From JAHFDS01 sp964593795 (lineage in GTDB: Bacteria; Myxococcota_A; Polyangia; JAHFDS01): 64,000 bases of DNA. The notes under the pieces were generated by a model. That model had not been told where the DNA came from. It saw nothing but the letters and a program-made list of their open reading frames with translations, and did no database searches. This document shows, one piece after another, positions 25,150 to 34,526 of this stretch (within the stretch, counting starts at the first letter, position 1; the number at the start of each line of letters is the position of its first letter). The stretch covers positions 1 through 64,000 of the forward strand of contig CAZQJC010000239.1 of the NCBI GenBank assembly GCA_964593795.1, given 5' to 3'. The translations under genes were made by a program, and so were the position numbers.

Positions 25150-27093
25150 ATGTCCGACGCCCCGCCGCGCCTCGGCGATCTCCTCGTCGATCGTGGCCTC
25201 GTCACCAAGGAGCAGCTCGATGCGGCGCTGGACGCTCAGGTGGTCGCGCCGAACGAGACCGTCGGACAGATCCTCGTGCGCCTCGGATTCGTCACCGAGC
25301 GCGACATGGCCCAGATCCTCGAGCTGACGGGCAAGCGGCGCGCGCTCCGCGACATCCTCCTTCGCCGCGGAGTCATCGACTTGCGGAGGCTCGCGGCCGG
25401 CGAGCACGCGGCGAGGCGTCAGGCCATGCCGCTCGAGCAGGTGCTGCTCCGTCTCGGCTACGCCACGGAGCAGCAGGTCGCCGAGGCCATCGCCGAGCAG
25501 GTCGATCTGCCCTTCGTGCAGATCGAGCCCAAGCGCATCGATCCGACGCTCGCCACGATCATCAGCGCTCGCTTCGCGGAGCGCCACAAGCTCGTGCCCT
25601 TGCGCCGCGACGGCGACTCCGTGGTGCTCGCCGCCGCGCAAGCGCTGCCGGTGCACGAGCAGCGCGAGCTCGAGCGCGTCGTCCGCCTGAAGATCCGCTG
25701 CGTCATCGCGACACCAAGCAACGTGCTCGCGGGCCAGCTCGCCCTGTACGGCACCTCCGCCGGCTCGCAGCGTCCGGGCCAGTATCAGGACCCGCAAGCC
25801 CTGGAGTCGGACACCAACATCCAGCTCATCCTGCGGGCGGCCGACGACGAGGATCCGCAGGAGGAGCCTGACGACGACCGCGAGGTCGCGAGCGTCAGCG
25901 AGCGCGACAGCCTGCTCGTCAAGATCGTCAATCGCCTGGTCGACGACGCGCACCAGATGGGCGCGAGCGATCTCCACATCGAGCCCCAGCCTGGCCGGCA
26001 GGACGTGCTCGTGCGCTTCCGCATCGATGGCCACTGCCGCGTCTACCAGCGCATCCCGTTCCGCTACAAGCTCGCGATGGTCTCGCGCCTCAAGATCCTC
26101 GCCAGCCTGGACATCGCCGATCGCCGCCGCCCGCAGGACGGCAAGATCCACTTCTCTCGGATCCCCGGGCTCGAGCTGCGCGTCGCCACGATGCCGACCG
26201 CGGGGGGCCTCGAGGACGTCGTCGTCCGGCTCCTGCCGACCGGCGCCCCGGCGCCCTTCGACAAGCTCGGGCTCTCGGACCGCTCGGTGCGCCTGATCGA
26301 GCAGGCGATCGGCAAGCCCTACGGGCTCGTCCTCGTCGTCGGGCCCACCGGCTCGGGCAAGACGACCACGCTGCACTCGGCCCTGCGGCACATCAACCGG
26401 CCCGAGATCAAGATCTGGACCGCCGAGGATCCGGTCGAGATCACGCAGTCCGGCCTGCGACAGGTGCAGGTGAACCCCCGCATCGGACTGACGTTCGCGG
26501 CCGTCCTCCGGAGCTTCCTCCGCCTCGATCCCGACGTGATCATGGTCGGTGAGATGCGCGATCTGGAGACTGCCAGCATGGCCCTCGAGGCGGCGCTCAC
26601 CGGGCACCTCGTGCTCTCGACGCTGCACACGAACTCGGCACCCGAGACCGTCACGCGCCTGCTCGAGATGGGCCTCGATCCGTTCAGCTTCGCGGACTCC
26701 ATGAACGGCATCGTGGCGCAGCGGCTCGTGCGCACGCTGTGCAGCTGCCGGACCCTGCGCGCGCCGACGCCCCAGGAGCGTCAAGTGCTGTGCGAGGAGT
26801 TCGGCGCGCCCGAGTCCATCGTGGAAGGCTACGTCGGCGCCGAGCTCCTGATCGGCGTACCCAAGGGCTGCCAGGAGTGCGGCGAGACGGGCTTTCGCGG
26901 CCGCCTCGGCATCCACGAGGTCCTGCTCGGGAGCGACGCGATGTCGGCGATGGTGCGCCGGCGGGCCGACGTCGCCGAGATCCGCAAGCTCGCCATCGAC
27001 GAGGGCATGCTGACCTTGCGCCGCGACGGCATCCTCAAGGTCTTCCGCGGCATCACCACGCCGCAGGAAGTCCGCGCCGTCACGCTCCGCTGA
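25150..27093 (+). CDS. PilB/GspE-type secretion or pilus assembly ATPase
   Basis: 647 aa. Two N-terminal MshEN-like segments (GDLLVDRGLVTKEQLDAAL; LEQVLLRLGYATEQQVAEAI) precede the ATPase: GASDLHIEPQ, Walker A GPTGSGKTTT (398-407), Asp box region, Walker B LDPDVIMVGEMRD and His box VLSTLHTN. A zinc site of the type CSC-x(n)-CQEC is present near residue 575. This is the hexameric motor of type IV pili or type II secretion; no pilus genes are nearby, so it is an orphan copy. Its stop overlaps dapF's by 14 bp. Confidence 0.9.
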   Translation: MSDAPPRLGDLLVDRGLVTKEQLDAALDAQVVAPNETVGQILVRLGFVTERDMAQILELTGKRRALRDILLRRGVIDLRRLAAGEHAARRQAMPLEQVLLRLGYATEQQVAEAIAEQVDLPFVQIEPKRIDPTLATIISARFAERHKLVPLRRDGDSVVLAAAQALPVHEQRELERVVRLKIRCVIATPSNVLAGQLALYGTSAGSQRPGQYQDPQALESDTNIQLILRAADDEDPQEEPDDDREVASVSERDSLLVKIVNRLVDDAHQMGASDLHIEPQPGRQDVLVRFRIDGHCRVYQRIPFRYKLAMVSRLKILASLDIADRRRPQDGKIHFSRIPGLELRVATMPTAGGLEDVVVRLLPTGAPAPFDKLGLSDRSVRLIEQAIGKPYGLVLVVGPTGSGKTTTLHSALRHINRPEIKIWTAEDPVEITQSGLRQVQVNPRIGLTFAAVLRSFLRLDPDVIMVGEMRDLETASMALEAALTGHLVLSTLHTNSAPETVTRLLEMGLDPFSFADSMNGIVAQRLVRTLCSCRTLRAPTPQERQVLCEEFGAPESIVEGYVGAELLIGVPKGCQECGETGFRGRLGIHEVLLGSDAMSAMVRRRADVAEIRKLAIDEGMLTLRRDGILKVFRGITTPQEVRAVTLR

Positions 27094-27985
27094 CGCCGCG
27101 CCCGAGGTCCACTCCGCCCGAAAAGACGCGCCGCGCGGGCCCGCGCATCGTGACGTTCGACAGGTCCTCGGTGACCGTGATGCCGAGCGGGCCGCCCGGC
27201 AGCACCACCGTGAGCTCGCGTCCTGCCGGCGCGCGCCCGGTCAGGATCGCCGCGACCGCCGTCGCGCACGCGCCGGTCCCGCACGCGAGCGTGATCCCAC
27301 AGCCGCGCTCCCAGACGACGAGCTCGATGCGCTCGCCCTTGACGCGCGCGAACTCGGCGTTGGTGCGGCGAGGGAACGCACGATGCCGCTCGAGCGCCGG
27401 CCCGAACTCCTCGGCGAGCGCCCGGGGGTCCTCGTCGTCGCCGAGGAACGTCACGGCGTGGGGGTTGCCCATCGACACGCCCGTGATCGCAAAGCGCCTC
27501 GTCCCTCGCGGTCCGGCGAGCTCGATGGCCTCCTCGAGCACGCGCCCCGCCGCACCCTCCATCGGCAGCTCGGCGCGCTCCAATCGTGGGCGGCCCATCG
27601 CGACCGCCACCGACTCGCAGCCACCGTCGGCGCCCTCGAAGATCCGGCACTCGAGCAGTCCTGCGCCCGTGTCGATCGCGAGCACGTGCTTTCTGATCGC
27701 ACCGCCGGGGAGCGCGCCGTCGAAGAGCGCCTTGGCGACGCAGCGGATGCCGTTGCCGCACATCTCCGCCTCGCTGCCGTCGGCGTTGATGACGACCATT
27801 CGCGCATCGCTGCCCGGCGTCGTCGGAGGCAGGACACCGAGGACACCGTCCGCACCCACGCCGCGGTGGCGGTCGCACAGGCCGACTGCGATCGCGGGAT
27901 CGATCGGCGACGGCACGGGCGCGCCGCCGCGCAGGTCCACTACGACGAAGTCGTTGCCGAGGCCCTCGTACTTGAAGAACTGCAT
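27080..27985 (-). CDS. dapF: Diaminopimelate epimerase
   Basis: 301 aa. Converts LL- to meso-diaminopimelate for lysine and peptidoglycan. The catalytic cysteine pair is present: Cys76 in EMCGNGIRC and Cys235 in LACGTGACA. N-terminus MQFFKYEGLGNDFVVVD is typical. The start follows TATCCT by 6 nt. It lies 58 bp after secG on the same strand, with its own likely promoter. Confidence 0.95.
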   Translation of the reverse strand: MQFFKYEGLGNDFVVVDLRGGAPVPSPIDPAIAVGLCDRHRGVGADGVLGVLPPTTPGSDARMVVINADGSEAEMCGNGIRCVAKALFDGALPGGAIRKHVLAIDTGAGLLECRIFEGADGGCESVAVAMGRPRLERAELPMEGAAGRVLEEAIELAGPRGTRRFAITGVSMGNPHAVTFLGDDEDPRALAEEFGPALERHRAFPRRTNAEFARVKGERIELVVWERGCGITLACGTGACATAVAAILTGRAPAGRELTVVLPGGPLGITVTEDLSNVTMRGPARRVFSGGVDLGRGVSGA

Positions 27986-27991
27986 GGAGGG

Positions 27992-27997
27992 AGGATA
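27992..27997 (-). promoter_or_regulatory. -10 element of dapF
   Basis: TATCCT on the minus strand ends 6 nt before the ATG. No Shine-Dalgarno is visible in the short leader. Confidence 0.5.
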
Positions 27998-28043
27998 GCG
28001 AAACCGGGCCGGACGACCAGCCCCGTGCGGGCGGCAGGAGCTG

Positions 28044-28508
28044 CTAGTTCTTGGGCTCCTCGGCCTTCTTGGGCTCGCCCGCGGGCGCGGGGGCCGGAGG
28101 CGCCGCGCCACCCGCCGGGGCCGGGGCCGGAGCGCCGGCCGCACCAGGCTCGGAGGAGAGCGTCGGGGCGGCCTTCTTGGCCTCCTCCTCCTTGGCCTTG
28201 GCCTCCTTCTCCTTCTTGGCCTTCTCGGCCGCGGCCTGCTTCTCCTGACCGAGCTTCTGCAGGCGCGACGAGTCCGTGTGCGTCGCGAGGAACGCCAGCG
28301 ACACCGACGTGACCATGAACGCGAACGCGCTGCCCGCGGTCAGCTTGGTGAGGAAGTTGCCCGCCCCCGAGCCGCCGAAGACGGTCTGGCTACCGCCGCC
28401 GCCGAACGACAGGCCCATCCCGCCGCCGCGCCCTGCTTGCAGGAGCACCACGAGGATGAGGAAGAGGCACACGAACACATGGACGATCGTCAGGAACACC
28501 TGGAGCAT
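28044..28508 (-). CDS. secG: Preprotein translocase subunit SecG with extended tail
   Basis: 154 aa. Two transmembrane helices (residues 4-24 and about 50-72) surround GRGGGMGLSFGGGGSQTVFG, the SecG hallmark. After residue 80 there is an unusual tail: Lys/Glu/Ala-rich helix, then Pro/Ala repeats ending EEPKN. SecG is usually about 75-110 aa, so the tail is an addition. It follows tpiA by 5 bp in the glycolytic operon, a common location. Confidence 0.92.
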   Translation of the reverse strand: MLQVFLTIVHVFVCLFLILVVLLQAGRGGGMGLSFGGGGSQTVFGGSGAGNFLTKLTAGSAFAFMVTSVSLAFLATHTDSSRLQKLGQEKQAAAEKAKKEKEAKAKEEEAKKAAPTLSSEPGAAGAPAPAPAGGAAPPAPAPAGEPKKAEEPKN

Positions 28509-28513
28509 GACCG

Positions 28514-29290
28514 CTACTTTCCCTTCTCGATGGCAGCGCGCGCGATCGGGACGAATTGGTCCGCGACCAGCGACGCTCCGCCTACCAGCGCACCGTCGAT
28601 GTCTGGTTGCGCCATCAGCTCGACTGCGTTGCTCGGCTTGACGCTGCCGCCATATTGAATTCGCATCGTCGCCGCGACGGCGCCATACATCGCGGCCAGC
28701 TTCCCTCGGATGAACGCGTGGACTTCCTGTGCCTGCGCGGGCGTCGCGTTCTTGCCCGTCCCGATGGCCCAGACGGGCTCGTAGGCGATCGTCACCCGCG
28801 TCGCCTCCGCGGTGCCGATGCCCGCGAGCGAGCCGGTGAGCTGCGCGTCCACGCGGTGCATCGTCTCGCCCGCCTCGCGCTCGGTGAGCGTCTCGCCGAC
28901 GCACACGATGGGCGAGAGGCCCGCGCGGAGCGCCGCCTTGGCCTTCATCGCGACCGCCTGGTCGAGCTCGCCGAAGAGCTGGCGCCGCTCGCTGTGGCCG
29001 AGGATCACGAACCGCGCGCCCGCCTCGTAGAGCATCGGCGCCGAGACCTCACCCGTGAAGGCGCCCTGGTCCTCCCAGTGGCAGCTCTGCCCGGCCACGC
29101 CGATGCGCGTGTCCTCGAGCCGCTTGACCACCGCCGAGATCGCCGTGAACGGAGGCGCGACCGCGACCTCGAGCGTCCCCGCCCGCGTCGCAGGGCCGAG
29201 CGTGTTCTTGAGCTCGGTCACGAGCGCGACCGCCTCGGCGATCGTCTTGTGGCACTTCCAGTTCCCGCAGACGAAAGGAATCCGACCCAC
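28514..29290 (-). CDS. tpiA: Triosephosphate isomerase
   Basis: 258 aa, GTG start. Interconverts dihydroxyacetone phosphate and glyceraldehyde 3-phosphate. Seen: substrate Asn/Lys in CGNWKCHKT, catalytic His in LGHSERRQ, catalytic Glu in AYEPVWAIGTG, and the phosphate loops YGGSVKP and GALVGGASL. The start lies 1 bp after the pgk stop. Confidence 0.96.
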   Translation of the reverse strand: MGRIPFVCGNWKCHKTIAEAVALVTELKNTLGPATRAGTLEVAVAPPFTAISAVVKRLEDTRIGVAGQSCHWEDQGAFTGEVSAPMLYEAGARFVILGHSERRQLFGELDQAVAMKAKAALRAGLSPIVCVGETLTEREAGETMHRVDAQLTGSLAGIGTAEATRVTIAYEPVWAIGTGKNATPAQAQEVHAFIRGKLAAMYGAVAATMRIQYGGSVKPSNAVELMAQPDIDGALVGGASLVADQFVPIARAAIEKGK

Positions 29291-29291
29291 C

Positions 29292-30470
29292 CTACACCTC
29301 CAGCGCCAGCACGCCCGGCAGCTTCTTGCCCTCGAGGAGCTCGAGCGACGCACCGCCGCCGGTCGACAGGTGCGTGATCCCCGCCGCCAGGCTCGCCTGC
29401 TGCACCGCCGCAACCGAGTCCCCACCCCCCACCACCGAGAACGCCCCGGAGTCCGCCACCGCCTTGGCGATCGCGAACGTGCCCCTGGAGAACGGCGCCT
29501 TCTCGAACACGCCCATCGGGCCGTTCCACACGATCGTGCGGGCGCGCGACAGGCGATCCGCGAAGCCGCGCGCGCTCTCCGGCCCGATGTCGAGCGCCAT
29601 GAAGCCCGCCGGCACCGCGTCCGCCGCGACCACCTGGCCCGTCGGCGCGTCGAGCCCGAGGGCCGCCACCGCGTCGCGCGGCAGGAGCACCTCCTTGCCC
29701 GCGACCTCCGCCTTCTTGAGGAACGCGCGCGCGAGCGGGAGCTTCTCCTCCTCCACCCGCGAGGCGCCGACGTCGCCGCCCTTGGCCTTGATGAACGTGT
29801 TCGCCATCGCGCCGCCGATCACGAACGCATCGACGCGCGAGAGCAGGTTCTCGAGGACGCCGATCTTGTCGGAGACCTTGGCCCCGCCGACGACGGCGAC
29901 GAACGGGTGCTCGACCTCGCCGAGCAGCTTGCCCAGCATCTGCAGCTCGCGCAGCATGAGCAGGCCCGCGCCGCGCTCCTTGACGTGCGCGACCATGCCC
30001 ACCGTCGAGGCGTGCGCGCGGTGCGCCGTGCCGAACGCGTCGTTGACGTAGACGTCGCAGTACCCCGCCAGCGCCCGCGCGAACGCGTCGTCGTTGGCCT
30101 CCTCGCCCGGGTGGAAGCGCAGGTTCTCGAGGAGCGCGATCTGCCCCTCGCGCAGGTCCGACACGACCTTGCGCGCGCCGTCGCCCGCCGGCTCGTCCGA
30201 GAGCACCACCTCGCGCCCGATGAGCTCCGCGAGCCGCGCGCCCACCGGCTCGAGCGACTCCTTCGGATCCGGCTTGCCCTTGGGCCTGCCGAGGTGCGAG
30301 CCGAGCACCACCCTGGCGCCGCGGTCGAGCGCGTGCCGGATCGTCGGCAGGGACTCGCGGATGCGCGTGTCGTCCGCGACTCCGCGCGCCGGGGTGAGCG
30401 GCACGTTGAAGTCGACGCGGATGAACACACGCCGCCCCTCGATCGGCAGCTCTGCGATGCTCTTGATCAC
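29292..30470 (-). CDS. pgk: Phosphoglycerate kinase
   Basis: 392 aa. Makes ATP from 1,3-bisphosphoglycerate. N-terminal RVDFNVPL, SHLGRPKG and the C-terminal GGGDSVAAV and HLSTGGGASLELLEG are all present. It is four bases downstream of gap and directly upstream of tpiA, a standard lower-glycolysis operon. Confidence 0.97.
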   Translation of the reverse strand: MIKSIAELPIEGRRVFIRVDFNVPLTPARGVADDTRIRESLPTIRHALDRGARVVLGSHLGRPKGKPDPKESLEPVGARLAELIGREVVLSDEPAGDGARKVVSDLREGQIALLENLRFHPGEEANDDAFARALAGYCDVYVNDAFGTAHRAHASTVGMVAHVKERGAGLLMLRELQMLGKLLGEVEHPFVAVVGGAKVSDKIGVLENLLSRVDAFVIGGAMANTFIKAKGGDVGASRVEEEKLPLARAFLKKAEVAGKEVLLPRDAVAALGLDAPTGQVVAADAVPAGFMALDIGPESARGFADRLSRARTIVWNGPMGVFEKAPFSRGTFAIAKAVADSGAFSVVGGGDSVAAVQQASLAAGITHLSTGGGASLELLEGKKLPGVLALEV

Positions 30471-30474
30471 GGCG

Positions 30475-31479
30475 CTACAGCCCCTTGTCGATGACGAACT
30501 TCGCGAGGTCGTAGAGGCGCTGCGCGTAGCCGCTCTCGTTGTCGTACCAGGCGAACACCTTGGTCAGCTCACCGGTCGACATCGTCTGCTCGAGGTCCAC
30601 CGTCGCCGAGTGCGCGTCGCCGTTGAAGTCGAGGCTGACGAGCGGCTCGCTGGTCACGGCCAGGATGCCCTTGAGCGGGCCCGCCGCGGCCTTCGAGAAG
30701 GCCGCGTTGACCTCGTCCTTGGTCGCCTTCTTCTCGAGCCGCACCACGAGGTCGACCACCGAGACGTTCGGCGTCGGCACGCGGATCGAGGTGCCGTCGA
30801 GCTTGCCCTTGAGCGCCGGCAGCACCTCACCGATCGCCTTGGCCGCGCCCGTCGACGTCGGGATCATGTTGAGCGCCGCCGCGCGCGCGCGCCGCAGGTC
30901 CTTGTGCTCGAGGTCGAGCGTGCGCTGGTCGTTCGTGTACGAGTGGATGGTCGTCATCTGCCCGACGACGATGCCGAACGACTCGTGCAGCACCTTGGCC
31001 ACGGGCGCCAGGCAGTTCGTCGTGCACGACGCGTTCGAGATGACGTGGTGCTTGGTGCGGTCGTACTGCTCGAGGTTGATGCCCACCGCGAGCGTCACGT
31101 CCGGCCCCTTGGCGGGCGCGCTGATCAGCACCTTCTTGGCGCCGCCCTCGAGGTGCTTGGCCGCGCCGTCGCGGTCCGTGAAGCGCCCCGTGCACTCGAG
31201 GACGACCTCGACGCCGTGCTGCTTCCACGGGATCTTGGCCGGATCCTTCTCGGCGGTGATGACGATCTTCCGGCCGTTGACGATGATCCCGCCGTCGGTG
31301 GCCTCGACCGTGCCGTCGAACCGGCCGTGGACCGAGTCGTACTTGAGCAGGTGGGCCAGGGTCTTGGGATCGGTGAGGTCGTTGATCACCACGACCTCGA
31401 GGTTCGGGGACTGCGCCTTGGCGCGCAGGATGCCACGCCCGATGCGACCGAAGCCGTTGATGCCGATCCGAGTGGCCAT
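30475..31479 (-). CDS. gap: Glyceraldehyde-3-phosphate dehydrogenase
   Basis: 334 aa. NAD-binding INGFGRIGRG, active site NASCTTNCLAP and C-terminal WYDNESGYAQRLYDL. Asp33 (INDL) suggests NAD rather than NADP. A good Shine-Dalgarno (AAGGAG) precedes the ATG by 8 nt. First gene of the gap-pgk-tpiA-secG operon; a 22-bp palindrome lies in its upstream region. Confidence 0.97.
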   Translation of the reverse strand: MATRIGINGFGRIGRGILRAKAQSPNLEVVVINDLTDPKTLAHLLKYDSVHGRFDGTVEATDGGIIVNGRKIVITAEKDPAKIPWKQHGVEVVLECTGRFTDRDGAAKHLEGGAKKVLISAPAKGPDVTLAVGINLEQYDRTKHHVISNASCTTNCLAPVAKVLHESFGIVVGQMTTIHSYTNDQRTLDLEHKDLRRARAAALNMIPTSTGAAKAIGEVLPALKGKLDGTSIRVPTPNVSVVDLVVRLEKKATKDEVNAAFSKAAAGPLKGILAVTSEPLVSLDFNGDAHSATVDLEQTMSTGELTKVFAWYDNESGYAQRLYDLAKFVIDKGL

Positions 31480-31523
31480 CTGCGATCTCCTTGTTTGCCC
31501 TTCGCGGGTGGGGCCCGCGCCAT

Positions 31524-31545
31524 CGCCTGCTGCGTGCAGCAGGCG
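31524..31545. promoter_or_regulatory. 22-bp palindrome upstream of gap
   Basis: CGCCTGCTGC, two central bases GT, then GCAGCAGGCG: perfect 10-bp arms, 45 bp before the gap start codon. The 2-bp centre suits a protein operator better than an RNA hairpin, although a 9-bp stem with a CGTG loop is also possible. Confidence 0.55.
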
Positions 31546-31669
31546 AGCGCTGGCCGCCCGCCGGGGACCCGGGGATACACCCAGAGACCCGCGCAGGCAA
31601 TCAGTTTTTCTGGTGGGGCAGCGGAGAGGAGGCGCGAGGAGGGAAGGGGGTGCGGCGCGCGCTACGCGC

Positions 31670-31906
31670 CTACTGCGCGGCGGCTTCTTCGGCCGGACGC
31701 TCGTCCTTCATCTCACTCGTGACGAGGCTGATGAGCTCGCTCGAAAGGGCCACGATCTGCTTCGGATCGTAGCCGTGCTGGCGCAGCTCCTTGTACATCG
31801 ACTTCGCGATGATCTTGACCGCACGCTCACGTGACGGAGCAGCAGCGGCACTACGCAGGGCTTCGGACATGGTCGCGAGAGACTGCAGTTGTGATGCCAC
31901 GCGCAC
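31670..31906 (-). CDS. Small conserved-looking hypothetical protein
   Basis: 78 aa from a GTG, or 66 aa from the ATG at 31870. Helical, charged, with SRERAVKIIAKSMYKELRQHGYDPKQIV, which reads like real coding sequence. No motif or membrane segment. 190 bp upstream of gap, same strand. Confidence 0.5.
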   Translation of the reverse strand: MRVASQLQSLATMSEALRSAAAAPSRERAVKIIAKSMYKELRQHGYDPKQIVALSSELISLVTSEMKDERPAEEAAAQ

Positions 31907-32100
31907 GATGCGCTCAACCTATCGAAATTGCTTTAGGTCCGACCAGGAGAAGTGCGTAGCGGGTTACTCAAGCCAGCCCTTCTTGCGGGGCGGCTGCGAA
32001 GCGGGGTACGCACCGCGAGCGGTACGAAACCACCGAGAAGCATTGGCGAAACCTGGGACGGTGCGATGGCTGACGTCAGGGCGGCGGGATGCTCCGGCGC

Positions 32101-32601
32101 CTACCCTTCTTCCTCGGGCTCGGGGGGCTCCTTGGCGTCCTTGGCGTCCTTCGGGTCCTTGTCCTTGTCCCGCGCCCCGCGCTTGACCGAGACCTTGCGC
32201 TTGACCTCGCTCTTGACCCCGGTGCCGGCCTCGTTGGGGATGAGCCGAACCTCGGTCTTGATCTCGAAGGACACGCTGGTCAGGACCTTGACCATCTCCT
32301 CGTGCAGGTTCAGCCGATCGAGCCACTCGGAGAACACCTGCCCGATGATCCGGTAGAGCTCGTCCTTGGACGAGCTCGCCTGGTGCATCAGGTACCCGGC
32401 GACCTCCTTGGGCAGCTCCGAGGCGACCTTGCGGATGCTCTCCTCGCCGGTCATCGCGCCGACCCCCGCCTGCACCGCGCGCTTGAGCACGTCGGGCAAC
32501 AGCGCCTGCAGCCGATCACGGAGCCGCTCCTCGTCGAACGGCGGTGCGCTCGAGGGGCGGCCCTCGTCGTGCTTCGGTGGGCGATCGTCGGAATCGGCCA
32601 T
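32101..32601 (-). CDS. Hypothetical protein with acidic and Lys/Asp-rich tail
   Basis: 166 aa. A helical core (residues 25-125; FSEWLDRLNLHEEMVKVLTS, then a beta-like FEIKTEVRLIPN) is followed by a KDxKDAKDAKEPPEPEEEG tail. There is no signal peptide. I do not recognise it. Divergent from the UbiB-headed lipid-transport operon with a 101-bp gap. The 194 bp between this gene and the small gene at 31906 hold nothing I can call. Confidence 0.6.
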   Translation of the reverse strand: MADSDDRPPKHDEGRPSSAPPFDEERLRDRLQALLPDVLKRAVQAGVGAMTGEESIRKVASELPKEVAGYLMHQASSSKDELYRIIGQVFSEWLDRLNLHEEMVKVLTSVSFEIKTEVRLIPNEAGTGVKSEVKRKVSVKRGARDKDKDPKDAKDAKEPPEPEEEG

Positions 32602-32689
32602 GATCTTCTGGTACGCCCCACGACGCGGCGAGTCAAGCGTGCTCGCCGCGACCTGCGTGTCTCCCCGCGGGGGTGCGAGAGGTGACGTG

Positions 32690-32695
32690 TATACT
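32690..32695 (+). promoter_or_regulatory. -10 element of the lipid-transport operon
   Basis: TATACT, one base from consensus (TATAAT), ends 7 nt before the ATG of the UbiB-like gene. A leaderless operon mRNA is likely. Confidence 0.55.
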
Positions 32696-32702
32696 TGCGC
32701 GG

Positions 32703-34526
32703 ATGGGCGGGCCGGTCGAAGCAGCCGCAGGGGGCACCCCGGAGCCGCCGGCTCCGGTCACTCCTCCCGTGGCCTCGCCGGAGGAGCCGCGGCCCGCGCC
32801 TCTTCGGATCGCCCGGCCCACGCGCATGCCGGATCCACCGGTGCCCCGGACGCAGGTCGTCCCCAAGTCCATGCGCTTCTGGCACGCGTACTGGGTCACC
32901 TGGGTCGTCGTCTTCTCGTATCTCTCGGTCAAGCTCCAGGCGCGATTTCGCTCGCAGGAGTCGATCGAGCGGCTGCTCCTCGCCAAGCACCGCAAGAACG
33001 CGCGGCGGATCGAGCGCACGATCGCGAAGCTGCAGGGCCTGTTCATCAAGGTCGGCCAGCTCATCTCGATCCTGACCAACTTCTTGCCCGAGGAGTTCCG
33101 GAGCGAGCTCGAGGGGCTGCAGGACAAGGTCCCCGCGCGGCCGTACAAGGACATCGAGGCGCGCATCCGCGAGGAGCTCGGCGGCAAGAGCCCGCGCGAG
33201 CTGTTCGCCGAGTTCGACGAGCGGCCGGTGGCGAGCGCGTCGATCGGCCAGGTCCACCGCGCGCGCATGCACGACGGCACCGAGGTCGCGGTCAAGGTCC
33301 AGTACCCGGACATCGAGGAGATCGTCCGGATCGACCTCAAGACGCTCAAGTTCATCTTCCGCGTGATCTCGTGGTTCGTGCCGTACCACGGGCTCGACCA
33401 GGTCTATCGCGAGATCCGCGAGATGATCCTCACGGAGCTCGACTTCCGCGAGGAGGCGCAGAACGTCGCGCGCATCTCGGCCAACTTCAAGGGGCGCGCG
33501 GACATCGTCTTCCCGCGCGTGATCGCCGAGCTGTCCACCGCGCGCGTCCTGACGACCGAGTGGATCGACGCGGCGAAGGTCTCCGATCGCCTGCGCCTCG
33601 AGGCCGAGGGCATCTGCAGAAAGCAGCTCGCGCGCCTCGTCGTCTCGGCCTACTGCCAGCAGATCTTCTCCGACGGCGTCTATCACGCGGATCCGCACCC
33701 GGGGAACCTGCTCGTGATGCCCGGGCCGCGCCTCGTGTTCCTCGATTTCGGCGCGACCGCGGTCGTGTCCGAGCGCATGCGGCAGGGGCTCATCGCGTTC
33801 CTGCAGGGGGCCCTCTCTCGCGACACCAAGAAGCTCGTCGGCGCGATGCGCCAGATGGGCTTCATCGCCAAGAACGCCGACCCGCGCATCCTCGATCGCA
33901 TCGTGGAGTTCTTCCACGAGCGCTTCCAGGACGAGATCCAGATCGAGAGCTTCTCGCTCAAGGACGTCAAGGTGAACCCCGAGCGCGCGCTCGAGAGCCT
34001 GGCCGACCTGCGAAAGCTCGACGTGGGCCTGCGCGAATTGACCGAGCAGTTCCATGTTCCCAAGGAGTGGATCCTCCTCGAGCGCACCATCCTGCTCCTC
34101 ATGGGCCTTTGCACCGAGCTCGACCCCCAGATGAACCCGATGTCGGTCATCCGGCCGTACCTCGAGGCGTTCGTGCTCGGCAAGAACGGCGACTGGCAGA
34201 CGCTGGTGGTGGACGCGGGCAAGGAGCTCATGATGGACGCGGTCGCCCTGCCGGCCGACATCAAGCGCTTCGTCAACCGCGCCGCGCGCGGCGAGCTCGA
34301 GGTGAAGTTCCGTGGCCTCGACGAGAACACGCGCGTCCTCTACTCGCTCGGGCATCAGGTCATCTACACGCTCATCGGCCTCGGCGCGGCGGGGGCGTAC
34401 CTCGTCCTGTCCGGCCGCGGCGATCGCCACGGCGCTGATCTCGCGAGCGTCATCGGCTATGGTTCGGCCGCGCTCTTGCTGCTGTCCATGCTGAACACGC
34501 GAAACAAGCTCAGACGCCGACGGTGA
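32703..34526 (+). CDS. UbiB/AarF (ABC1/ADCK) family kinase-like protein
   Basis: 607 aa. A Pro-rich N-terminus of about 55 residues leads to the UbiB core: LFIKVGQLIS (KxGQ), the Ala-rich loop SASIGQVHRA, VAVKVQ, a Glu-bearing LDFREEAQ, YHADPHPGNLL and VFLDFGATAVV. Two C-terminal hydrophobic helices (VIYTLIGLGAAGAYLVLS and GSAALLLLSML) anchor it. UbiB proteins are atypical ATPases needed for coenzyme Q and lipid homeostasis. Here the gene heads the MCE operon: the next gene starts inside its stop as GTGA. Confidence 0.88.
   Translation: MGGPVEAAAGGTPEPPAPVTPPVASPEEPRPAPLRIARPTRMPDPPVPRTQVVPKSMRFWHAYWVTWVVVFSYLSVKLQARFRSQESIERLLLAKHRKNARRIERTIAKLQGLFIKVGQLISILTNFLPEEFRSELEGLQDKVPARPYKDIEARIREELGGKSPRELFAEFDERPVASASIGQVHRARMHDGTEVAVKVQYPDIEEIVRIDLKTLKFIFRVISWFVPYHGLDQVYREIREMILTELDFREEAQNVARISANFKGRADIVFPRVIAELSTARVLTTEWIDAAKVSDRLRLEAEGICRKQLARLVVSAYCQQIFSDGVYHADPHPGNLLVMPGPRLVFLDFGATAVVSERMRQGLIAFLQGALSRDTKKLVGAMRQMGFIAKNADPRILDRIVEFFHERFQDEIQIESFSLKDVKVNPERALESLADLRKLDVGLRELTEQFHVPKEWILLERTILLLMGLCTELDPQMNPMSVIRPYLEAFVLGKNGDWQTLVVDAGKELMMDAVALPADIKRFVNRAARGELEVKFRGLDENTRVLYSLGHQVIYTLIGLGAAGAYLVLSGRGDRHGADLASVIGYGSAALLLLSMLNTRNKLRRRR

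Noticed and set aside
31907..32100. Possible small protein ending RKKGWLE on minus
   Set aside because: The frame is the continuation of an antisense frame of the 166-aa gene, without a start or Shine-Dalgarno of its own.
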